Of a stretch of 64,000 bases of DNA, positions 57,496 through 64,000 are shown piece by piece (the first letter of the stretch is position 1; every line of letters starts with the position of its first letter). Both the position numbers and the translations under genes were made by a program. The stretch is from Streptomyces polyasparticus (GTDB lineage Bacteria > Actinomycetota > Actinomycetes > Streptomycetales > Streptomycetaceae): NCBI RefSeq assembly GCF_014493765.1, contig NZ_JACTVJ010000001.1, positions 248,001-312,000 on the forward strand, written 5' to 3'. The notes under the pieces are model-generated. The model saw only the letters and a program-made list of their open reading frames with translations, did no database searches and was not told where the DNA came from.

Positions 57496-58332
57496 ATGGG
57501 TTCAGTCGCCTGCACGAGCCGCACCAGCCCCTCCGACATGGAGCGGGAGCTGCTGGCCGCGGCCAAGACCGCCCCTATCCGGGCGGCGGGCGGACCGGTT
57601 GGTCGTCTATCCTCCGATTCGGGCAGGGCCGGTTTCGGCACTGCGACGACGCTTGAGGAGGTGGGTCCGGTCACTGGGACCGACGAGGGCCGCACGGAGG
57701 ACACCGCTGAGGCATCGGCGGCGGAGTCGACAGCCGAGCGCAACGCCCGCTTCGAGCGTGACGCGCTGGAGTTCCTCGACCAGATGTACTCCGCCGCACT
57801 GCGGATGACGCGCAACCCCGCGGACGCGGAGGACCTGGTGCAGGAGACGTATGCCAAGGCGTACGCGTCCTTCCACCAGTTCCGTGAGGGCACCAACCTC
57901 AAGGCGTGGCTGTACCGCATCCTCACGAACACCTTCATCAACTCGTACCGCAAGAAGCAGCGCGAACCCCAGCGCAGCGCCGCCGAGGAGATCGAGGACT
58001 GGCAGCTCGCGCGCGCCGAGTCCCACATGTCCACGGGTCTGCGCTCCGCCGAGTCGCAGGCGCTCGACCACCTGCCGGACTCGGACGTGAAGGAAGCGCT
58101 GCAGGCGATTCCCGAGGAGTTCCGCATCGCGGTCTATCTCGCGGACGTAGAGGGCTTTGCGTACAAGGAGATCGCGGACATTATGGGGACACCCATCGGT
58201 ACGGTGATGTCCCGCTTGCACCGTGGCCGCCGCCAGCTGCGGGGCATGCTCGAGGACTACGCCGTCGAGCGTGGCCTGGTACCGGCAGGTGCGTCGGAGT
58301 CGACGAACGGAACGAAAGGCTCGGGCTCATGA
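57496..58332 (+). CDS. sigR: Thiol-oxidative-stress ECF sigma factor SigR (with long form)
   Basis: RNA polymerase sigma factor of the disulfide stress response. Two products are predicted: the long form (sigma-R', 278 residues) from ATG 57496, and the short stable sigma-R (223 residues) from GTG 57661. The extension is exactly 55 residues, the length reported in Streptomyces coelicolor. Region 2 ([30 protein letters not shown]) and region 4 ([34 protein letters not shown]) are intact. The upstream sigma-R promoter gives autoregulation; a TATCCT near 57608 may belong to the constitutive internal promoter. rsrA overlaps by four bases. Confidence 0.96.
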   Translation: MGSVACTSRTSPSDMERELLAAAKTAPIRAAGGPVGRLSSDSGRAGFGTATTLEEVGPVTGTDEGRTEDTAEASAAESTAERNARFERDALEFLDQMYSAALRMTRNPADAEDLVQETYAKAYASFHQFREGTNLKAWLYRILTNTFINSYRKKQREPQRSAAEEIEDWQLARAESHMSTGLRSAESQALDHLPDSDVKEALQAIPEEFRIAVYLADVEGFAYKEIADIMGTPIGTVMSRLHRGRRQLRGMLEDYAVERGLVPAGASESTNGTKGSGS

Positions 58333-58640
58333 GCTGCGGAGAGCCGCACGAGACGGATTGCTCTGAAGTCCTGGACCATCTCTATGAGTTCCTGGACCAC
58401 GAGATGCCCGACAGCGACTGCACCAAGTTCGAGGTGCACTTCGAGGAGTGCTCCCCGTGCCTGGAGAAGTACGGGCTCGAGCAGGCCGTGAAGAAGCTGG
58501 TCAAGCGGTGCTGCGGGAGCGATGACGTGCCCGCGGACCTGCGGGCCAAGGTGATGGGACGGCTCGATCTGATCCGTTCCGGACAGGCCGTGCCCGACCA
58601 GGATCTGCCGGTGTCGGCGGACCGTCCGGCCGAGGCCTGA
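58329..58640 (+). CDS. rsrA: Redox-sensing anti-sigma factor RsrA
   Basis: Zinc-binding (ZAS) anti-sigma factor of 103 residues that holds SigR inactive until oxidised. Residues match the well-studied protein position for position: Cys11, His37, Cys41 and Cys44 (VHFEECSPC), and Cys61-Cys62 (KRCCG). Disulfide formation between Cys11 and Cys44-type partners releases SigR. The ATG overlaps the sigR stop (ATGA), coupling their translation. Confidence 0.96.
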   Translation: MSCGEPHETDCSEVLDHLYEFLDHEMPDSDCTKFEVHFEECSPCLEKYGLEQAVKKLVKRCCGSDDVPADLRAKVMGRLDLIRSGQAVPDQDLPVSADRPAEA

Positions 58641-58671
58641 CGAACTCACTGCCAATACCACACAGTTGACC

Positions 58672-58703
58672 GGCCGCGGCTGCCCTCCGGGGAAGCCGCG
58701 GCC
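58672..58703 (+). terminator. Terminator of the sigR-rsrA operon
   Basis: Arms GGCCGCGGCT and AGCCGCGGCC with a 12-base loop, followed by TTCTGT, 31 bases after the rsrA stop. Confidence 0.85.
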
Positions 58704-58869
58704 TTCTGTCACCCGTTGGCGCTAATCCGCGCCCCGGTGACCGGGCGAATCCTCCATTCCCGTCCCGTCGGCCACGCCTGCCGCTCTATTCTCCGGATTC
58801 CGTACGGGTGTGAACGGCCGTGCCCCGTACGGGACTTGAACGGCGCGGTGTCACGGGGAGGAGAACGCC

Positions 58870-60240
58870 ATGCGGCCGATCCCTGTCCCGGCGCGCCTCC
58901 TGATCGCCGTGGTCGCGCTCGCGGGCGCGGCCTGCGTGCTGCCCGTCGTCGCCACCCCGGGGATCCGCTGGGGAGCCGTCGCGCTGCTCGCCGCGCTGTA
59001 CGCGATGTGCGAGTGGGTCACCCGCTGCCCGTTCCTGGGGGAGCGGGCGCCGCGTTCGATGGGCGCGTTCTTCCCCGTCCTGCTCGCCGCGATCTTCCTC
59101 CTTCCGGCCGCGGCCGCCGCGCTCGCCGCCGTGCCCGGCGCGCTGCTCGGCCGTGTGGAGCAGCGGCCCGTGGCGCCCCGCCGGATCTGGCGCGGCGGCC
59201 AGCTCGCGCTCGCCTGCTGGGCGGCCGGGCAGGCCCACCAGCTGCTCGGCGGGCGGGCCTCGCTCGGTGCGGGCGGCGCCCCCGACTTCCCGTACGCGCT
59301 GCTGCCGGCCGCCGCGGCCGCCGCCGCGTTCTGCCTGGTCATGGCGGTGCTCGACGGGCTCATCCTGGCCGCGGTCGGCGGTCAGGGCCGACGGCTCACC
59401 GCGCTTGTACGCGGCGCGGGCGCCGGCTTCGCGGGCTCGCTCGCGCCCACGCTCGTCCACGGACTCGCGGGCCTGATGATGGCCGTCCTGTGGGTCAGCC
59501 CGTACGGGCCCTTCGCGGCCCTCCTCGTCCTCCTGCCCATGTACATCTCGTACTGGGTCTTCGAGCAGTACCACCGCGAGCGCAGCGCCCACCAGGCCAC
59601 CATCCGGGCCCTGGTGCAGGCCGTGGACATCAAGGACGAGTACACCCGTGGGCACAGCGAGCGGGTGGGCAAGGCGTCCGTGCTGATCGCGCGCGAACTC
59701 GGGATGCCGGACGACCGCGTGGAAGTGCTGCGGTTCGCCGGCATCCTGCACGACGTGGGCAAACTCGGCGTCCCCACAAGGCTGTTGCGCAAGGACGGGC
59801 CGCTGACCCCCGAGGAGCGGCGGATCATCGAGCTGCATCCCGAGTACGGGCACGAGATGGTGCGCGGCATCGGCTTCCTGGGCGAGGCGCGCACCGCGAT
59901 CCTGCACCACCACGAACGGCTCGACGGCAGCGGCTATCCGTACGGGCTCGTGGGCCGCCAGATCCCGGAGTTCGCCCGGGTCGTGGCGGTCGCGGACGCC
60001 TTCGACGCGATGACCTCGACCCGTTCGTACCGCAGGGCGCGGCCGGTCTCCGAGGCCCTGGCCGAGCTGAAACGGTGCGCCGGCAAGCAGTTCGACCCGC
60101 AGATGGTACGGGCGCTGGTGCGCGCCCTCGACCGGCACGGTTGGCATCCGACGGTCACGTCCGACGAGACCGCCCCCGTACAACTTCCCTTCCAGGAACA
60201 GCAGTTGTCCCGCGAGACCGCCACGGGCACGGCCCCGTGA
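58870..60240 (+). CDS. Membrane HD-GYP domain protein (putative cyclic-di-nucleotide phosphodiesterase)
   Basis: A 456-residue protein with six or more membrane segments (about 1-240), then a cytoplasmic HD-GYP domain. Metal-binding residues include His294-Asp295 (ILHDVGKLG), and the HD-GYP signature HHExxDGxGYP is complete, with HHE at about 347-349 and GYP at 355-357. Such domains hydrolyse cyclic-di-GMP or related messengers. The strong ribosome binding site GGGAGGAG precedes the ATG. The next gene encodes a paralogous protein and overlaps it by four bases. Confidence 0.9.
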   Translation: MRPIPVPARLLIAVVALAGAACVLPVVATPGIRWGAVALLAALYAMCEWVTRCPFLGERAPRSMGAFFPVLLAAIFLLPAAAAALAAVPGALLGRVEQRPVAPRRIWRGGQLALACWAAGQAHQLLGGRASLGAGGAPDFPYALLPAAAAAAAFCLVMAVLDGLILAAVGGQGRRLTALVRGAGAGFAGSLAPTLVHGLAGLMMAVLWVSPYGPFAALLVLLPMYISYWVFEQYHRERSAHQATIRALVQAVDIKDEYTRGHSERVGKASVLIARELGMPDDRVEVLRFAGILHDVGKLGVPTRLLRKDGPLTPEERRIIELHPEYGHEMVRGIGFLGEARTAILHHHERLDGSGYPYGLVGRQIPEFARVVAVADAFDAMTSTRSYRRARPVSEALAELKRCAGKQFDPQMVRALVRALDRHGWHPTVTSDETAPVQLPFQEQQLSRETATGTAP

Positions 60241-61484
60241 CGCGCGCGCACGGTTCGCCGGTGATCGTGGTGGCGGCGGGCGCGGCGGGGGCGCTCGCGG
60301 TGTACGCCCTCGGGCACACGCTCTGGTACGGGGTGACCGAGCGCGGGATCGCGCTCGCCTTCGGGATCCTCATCGCCGTCGGCGAGCTGGCCCGGTGGGG
60401 CGGGCGCAGGGTCTCGGGCGCGGTCGCCCGCGAACCCGCGCCGCTCGGCGCGGCCGGCGCCCTCGCGTACGCCCTGCTCGGCGAGAGCGGTGGCCGGCCC
60501 ACGCACCACGGAGTGCTGCAGATCATCGCGGTCGTCTCGGCGGCGACGCTCGCGGGCGCGGTCCCGCACGTGGCCACGGGTGGCGGCCCGTCGCCCGACC
60601 ACCTGATCCGCCGGGTCCTCACGGTCGGCTTCGCGGCGGTCTGCTTCCAACCCCTCTACAACTCCGGCGAGTTGCAGGACCTGGTGGGCCTCGGGCCGCT
60701 GTACGCGGTATGGCTCGCGGTCGTCCTCGCGCTCACCGCGCTGTGCGACGCGGTCCTGTCGGCCGTCCTGATCCGGGCCCGTACGCACTGGCCGTACGGG
60801 CCGCTGCTGCGCGACGAGCTGCGCGCGCTGGTCGGGATCGGGTCGGCGGTCGGTGCGACCGGGGCGGTCATGGCGCTGGCCGTGGCCGTCGTGGGGCTCT
60901 GGGCGCTGCCCGTCTTCAGCGCGCCGCTGCTGCTCACCCAGCTGGCCTTCCGCCGGTACGCCGCCGTCCGTACGACCTACCGCCAGACGATCACGTCCCT
61001 CGCGCGGGCCACGGAGATCGCCGGCTACACGCCCGCGGGGCATGCGCGGCGGGTGGCCGTCCTGAGCTGTGCGGTGGGCCGCGATCTGGGGCTCTCGGAG
61101 GCGGATCTGACCGTTCTCGAATACGCGGCCCTGATGCACGACATCGGCCAGCTCTCCCTGGTCGATCCGATACCCGCGGGGGCGACGGCGCTGCTCCCCT
61201 CCGCGGAGCAGCGGCGTATCGCCCTCCTCGGCGGTGCGGTGGTCCGGCAGACCGGGGTCCCCTCCGACGTCGCGGTCGTCGTCGAACGCCAGGCGGATCC
61301 CTACCGTGACCAGCCCCTCACGGCGCGCATCATCCGTACGGCCAACGCGTACGACGAGCTGTCCCGCCTCTCCGGCCCCAGCGGCGTCCTCACGGCCCTG
61401 GAACGCCTCCGCCTCGGCACGGGCCACGACTACCACCCCCAGGTGGTGGAGTCGCTGTCCCGGGTGGTGGGGCAGGGGGTGTGA
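60237..61484 (+). CDS. Membrane HD-domain protein with degenerate HD-GYP motif
   Basis: A 415-residue paralogue of the preceding protein, starting at GTG within the overlapping GTGA. Hydrophobic segments fill about residues 1-240. The C-terminal HD domain keeps His301-Asp302 (LMHDIGQLS) but where the HHExxDGxGYP signature should be there is VVVERQADPYRDQP, lacking the key His, Gly and Tyr-Pro residues. Enzyme activity is doubtful; it may act as a regulatory or heteromeric partner of the intact neighbour. Confidence 0.85.
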   Translation: MTRAHGSPVIVVAAGAAGALAVYALGHTLWYGVTERGIALAFGILIAVGELARWGGRRVSGAVAREPAPLGAAGALAYALLGESGGRPTHHGVLQIIAVVSAATLAGAVPHVATGGGPSPDHLIRRVLTVGFAAVCFQPLYNSGELQDLVGLGPLYAVWLAVVLALTALCDAVLSAVLIRARTHWPYGPLLRDELRALVGIGSAVGATGAVMALAVAVVGLWALPVFSAPLLLTQLAFRRYAAVRTTYRQTITSLARATEIAGYTPAGHARRVAVLSCAVGRDLGLSEADLTVLEYAALMHDIGQLSLVDPIPAGATALLPSAEQRRIALLGGAVVRQTGVPSDVAVVVERQADPYRDQPLTARIIRTANAYDELSRLSGPSGVLTALERLRLGTGHDYHPQVVESLSRVVGQGV

Positions 61485-61745
61485 GGCCGGCCTGCGGCGG
61501 GCGGCCCCGGCGCCCGCGAGCCCGTGGTGACGGGTGGGACGTGTGCGGACCGGGTACCCGGGGGAGGCGGGGAACACGGAAGCCGAACCCGGTGGGTGCG
61601 GGCCCCCGGGTCCGGGTAACCCATGGGTAATGAGCGGCGCCCCAACCCGGCATGGTTGGATGCGAATGTACGTAAGACGACAAGGCAACACGATGGAATC
61701 GGCCGCGACGGGGCGCGCCAGAGACACCGACCGCAGGCGGGAATC

Positions 61746-62726
61746 GTGAGGATCTTCGGCAAGGGACGGCACCGGCCCTCCGCCTCATGGCGGCAGGCCA
61801 CGGACCGCGCGTTCACCCTCATCGGCGACGGCCGGTACGAGGACGCCGGCGCGCTCCTGACACGCGCCGCCGACCTCGAGCCCTGGCTGTCCGAGTCCTG
61901 GTTCAACCTCGCACTCCTGCACAAGTTCCGGCACGACTGGGAACAGGCCCGCGCGGCCGGCCTCAGGGCCGTCGCCCTGCTCGACCGCGAGACCGGCGCC
62001 CCCGATTGGTGGAACGTCGGCATCGCCGCCACCGCCCTCCAGGACTGGCCCCTCGCCCGCCGCGCCTGGCAGGCGTACGGGCTCAAGGTCCCCGGCGGTG
62101 CGGTCGGCGCCGGCGAACCGCTCGGCATGGAGCTGGGCAGCGCCGCCGTACGCCTCTCGCCCGAGGGCGAGGCCGAGGTGGTCTGGGGCCGGCGGCTCGA
62201 CCCCGCCCGTATCGAGGTCCTGTCCATCCCGCTCCCGAGCAGTGGCCGCCGCTGGGGCGAGGTCGTCCTGCACGACGGCGTCCCGCACGGCGAGCGCACC
62301 ACCGCGGCCGGCCAGTCCTTCCCCGTGTTCGACGAGATCGAGCTCTGGGCGCCGTCCCCCGTACCGACGTGGGTCGTGCTGCTCGAAGCCGCCACCGAGG
62401 CCGACCGGGACGCCCTGGAGAAGCTGGCCGCCGACGCCGGTTTCGCCGCCGAGGACTGGTCCTCCTCCGTACGGCTGCTCTGCCGGATGTGCTCCGAGTC
62501 CCGGATGCCCTCCGACGAGGGCGACGGCGAGCACCTCGACCCGCACGACCACAGCGAGCCCGGCCACCCGGGCCCGCTCGGCCACCGCACCGCCGGCGCC
62601 CTGTGGGTGCCCGAGCGCGAGTGCGGGATCGCGGCGCCTCCCGGTCTCGTACGGGGGCTGCTCGACGGCTGGGTCGCCGACAGCCCGGACTCCCGGGACT
62701 GGCGGGATCTCGAAGAGGTCTGCTGA
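61746..62726 (+). CDS. TPR-like actinobacterial protein
   Basis: A 326-residue cytoplasmic protein. An N-terminal helical-repeat part (about 20-120: [37 protein letters not shown]) is followed by an unrecognised mixed domain, rich in [20 protein letters not shown]-type strands, with a CRMCSES segment and several other cysteines. Function unknown. The GTG start at 61746 follows GGCGGGA. The 261 bases upstream contain only GC-rich sequence with several GGGTACCC-like palindromes and no convincing promoter. Confidence 0.7.
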   Translation: MRIFGKGRHRPSASWRQATDRAFTLIGDGRYEDAGALLTRAADLEPWLSESWFNLALLHKFRHDWEQARAAGLRAVALLDRETGAPDWWNVGIAATALQDWPLARRAWQAYGLKVPGGAVGAGEPLGMELGSAAVRLSPEGEAEVVWGRRLDPARIEVLSIPLPSSGRRWGEVVLHDGVPHGERTTAAGQSFPVFDEIELWAPSPVPTWVVLLEAATEADRDALEKLAADAGFAAEDWSSSVRLLCRMCSESRMPSDEGDGEHLDPHDHSEPGHPGPLGHRTAGALWVPERECGIAAPPGLVRGLLDGWVADSPDSRDWRDLEEVC

Positions 62727-62794
62727 GCCGGTACGGAACGCCTGTGGGCCCGGGCACAACCCCGGCCCGGGCACCGGGCACCTCACCGTGCCCG

Positions 62795-62800
62795 TAGGCT
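62795..62800 (+). promoter_or_regulatory. -10 element of the def promoter
   Basis: TAGGCT, 44 bases before the ATG, leads to a leader containing GAGGAAGG. Confidence 0.6.
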
Positions 62801-62844
62801 TGACGGGTCACCAGGTGGAGAGTCGAGGAAGGCGTACGGGCCCC

Positions 62845-63486
62845 ATGACCGAACAGCAGCAGACGGCCGGAGTGCTCCCCGTCGACGACGAGGGATACGT
62901 CATCGACTCGGAGAACTGCGAGGAGCGCGAGACCGCCTACCGCGAGCGGGGCACGTCCCGCCCGATCACGGTCGTCGGCAACCCCGTACTCCACAAGGAG
63001 TGCAAGGACGTCACGGAGTTCGACGACGAGCTCGCGAAGCTGGTGGACGACATGTTCGCCAGCCAGCGCACCGCCGAGGGCGTGGGCCTGGCCGCCAACC
63101 AGATCGGCGTCGACAAGAAGGTCTTCGTCTACGACTGCCCCGACGACCAGGGCGTACGGCACACCGGCGTCGTCGTGAACCCGGTGCTCGTCGAGCTCCC
63201 GGCCGACCGCCGCGTCCTCGACGACGCCAACGAGGGCTGCCTCTCCGTCCCGACCGCCTATGTCTCCCTCGCCCGCCCCGACTACGCGGAGGTCACGGGC
63301 CAGGACGAGAAGGGCAACCCGATCAAGGTCCGCGGCACCGGCTACTTCGCTCGCTGCCTGCAGCACGAGACGGACCACCTGTACGGCTACCTGTACATCG
63401 ACCGGCTCTCCAAGCGCGACCGCAAGGACGCCCTGCGCCAGATGGAAGAGGGCACGCCGCGCTACGAGGTCGTCCCCAACGACTGA
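62845..63486 (+). CDS. def: Peptide deformylase
   Basis: Metalloenzyme that removes the N-terminal formyl group from new proteins. The 213 residues have the three family motifs: [17 protein letters not shown] (metal-binding Cys) and QHETDHLYG (HExxH). The N-terminus is about 45 residues longer than in compact bacterial enzymes (acidic, with [13 protein letters not shown]), as usual in streptomycete forms. The ATG at 62845 follows GAGGAAGG. It is likely monocistronic. Confidence 0.95.
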   Translation: MTEQQQTAGVLPVDDEGYVIDSENCEERETAYRERGTSRPITVVGNPVLHKECKDVTEFDDELAKLVDDMFASQRTAEGVGLAANQIGVDKKVFVYDCPDDQGVRHTGVVVNPVLVELPADRRVLDDANEGCLSVPTAYVSLARPDYAEVTGQDEKGNPIKVRGTGYFARCLQHETDHLYGYLYIDRLSKRDRKDALRQMEEGTPRYEVVPND

Positions 63487-63530
63487 TCGGCGACCGAGCA
63501 GCGACCGATCACGGCCCGATCGCCGAAGTC

Positions 63531-63561
63531 CGCGCTGCCTGACGGGAGTTCAGGCAGCGCG
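63531..63561. terminator. Bidirectional terminator overlapping the AraC-gene stop
   Basis: A perfect 12-bp stem, CGCGCTGCCTGA/TCAGGCAGCGCG with a 7-base loop. The stop codon of the leftward gene lies within the right arm. Confidence 0.85.
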
Positions 63562-64000
63562 GGACGGTTTCCCGCCGTCGGGCAGCGCCCGCGACGGGCC
63601 CTGGAACGTCCGCCGGTACGCGTTCGGCGTCGTGCCGAGCGATCGCAGGAAGTGGTGGCGCAGCGTCGCCGCGTTCCCGAACCCGGCCCGCCCCGCGATC
63701 GCGTCCACCGTCTCGGCCGTGCACTCCAGCAACTCCTGGGCGAGCAGCAGCCGTTGCTTGAGCAGCCAGCGGTACGGGGTCGTCCCGGTCTCCTCCTTGA
63801 AGCGCCGCGCGAACGTCCGCGGCGACATCAGCGCATGCTCCGCGAGCTGCTCGACGGTGATCTCCTCGTCGAGATGCCGCTCCATCCACGCCAGTACGCC
63901 GCCCACGGTGTCGCAGGCCGTACGCGGCAGCGGACGCGCCACGAACTGCGCCTGGCCGCCGTCCCGATGGGGCGGTACGACCATGCGCCGGGCGATCGCG
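63550..64000 (-). CDS. GlxA-type AraC-family regulator (5' part outside window)
   Basis: C-terminal part of a transcription factor of the GlxA family (DJ-1/PfpI-like N-terminal domain plus AraC helix-turn-helix). At the right edge ARRMVVPPHRDGGQAQF is the family's linker motif. Two helix-turn-helix units follow: LAEHALMSPRTFARRFKEETG and IAGRAGFGNAATLRHHFLRSLG. The gene reads on past base 64000, so its N-terminal ligand domain is missing here. Confidence 0.9.
   Translation of the reverse strand, partial: AIARRMVVPPHRDGGQAQFVARPLPRTACDTVGGVLAWMERHLDEEITVEQLAEHALMSPRTFARRFKEETGTTPYRWLLKQRLLLAQELLECTAETVDAIAGRAGFGNAATLRHHFLRSLGTTPNAYRRTFQGPSRALPDGGKPSRAA

Overview
This is a chromosomal segment of a Streptomyces or a very close relative. 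The evidence is GC-rich coding with strong third-position bias, frequent GTG starts, many leaderless promoters (TANNNT about 6 nt before the start codon), rare TTA codons, a wblC/whiB7 locus with its leader, sigR-rsrA with the sigma-R promoter and 55-residue sigma-R' extension, and adnA-adnB. Gene order broadly matches the actinobacterial core block known from mycobacteria (UPF0182, PDZ protease, DUF2342 protease, ABC1 kinase, whiB7, uvrD2, mycoredoxin, nudC, adnB, adnA, alkyltransferase-like gene; then sigH/rshA, SRAP, aroA, rsgA). It is therefore mostly conserved core, not an island. I see no insertion sequence, prophage, CRISPR array or biosynthetic cluster.

Layout. 1-6 kb: the start of a respiratory nitrate reductase operon (narG, partial narH, leftward) beside a YwiC-like membrane protein. 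6-9.3 kb: a flippase-like membrane protein with a degenerate kinase-like domain, and an alkyltransferase-like DNA repair protein. 9.6-25 kb: DNA repair and redox genes (adnA, a lipoprotein, adnB, M20 peptidase, nudC, OsmC, PfkB kinase, two glutaredoxin-like proteins, uvrD2). 24.7-26.1 kb: wblC with a WhiB7-type autoregulated promoter, a 115-codon leader ORF, a terminator/antiterminator attenuator, and a translationally coupled small downstream gene. 26.2-30.1 kb: zinc-ribbon protein, ABC1/UbiB kinase, ThiF-like protein (with a TTA codon) and a YgjP-like metallopeptidase. 30.2-33.3 kb: a TerD-AIM24 fusion followed by two AIM24 genes. 33.3-43.8 kb: Nudix, DUF2342 metalloprotease, SDR, helical-repeat protein, moaE, small membrane protein, PDZ-Lon protease, PPA1309-like and UPF0182 proteins. 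43.9-46.4 kb: two identical initiator tRNA genes, each with a similar terminator, flanking a Sel1/TPR gene. 46.4-52.5 kb: an ABC importer, Fur-type regulator, CBS protein, hisN, TetR regulator and SMR efflux protein. 52.5-58.7 kb: rsgA, aroA, SRAP, M50-like protein, hydrolase, sigR-rsrA. 58.9-64 kb: two HD-GYP-related membrane proteins, a TPR-like protein, def and a partial GlxA-type AraC regulator.

How the parts fit together. Three stress circuits can be read from DNA. Sigma-R promoters (GGAAT-N18-GTT) precede both sigR and the mycoredoxin gene. wblC is set up for WhiB7 autoactivation plus translation-dependent attenuation. A RecA-NDp/PafBC-like promoter precedes a tiny membrane protein. Developmental control by the leucyl tRNA BldA is suggested by TTA codons in the ThiF-like and TetR genes.

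The less expected signals are: a dispersed hairpin element in three copies whose first stem covaries and one copy of which supplies the stop codon of adnB; a 36-bp tandem repeat cut off from the UbiB reading frame by one TGC-to-TGA change; four tandem in-frame stop units after the UPF0182 gene; and a possible ~110-nt RNA convergent with hisN. All functional statements come from reading the sequence and from recalled knowledge of families; no database search was run.
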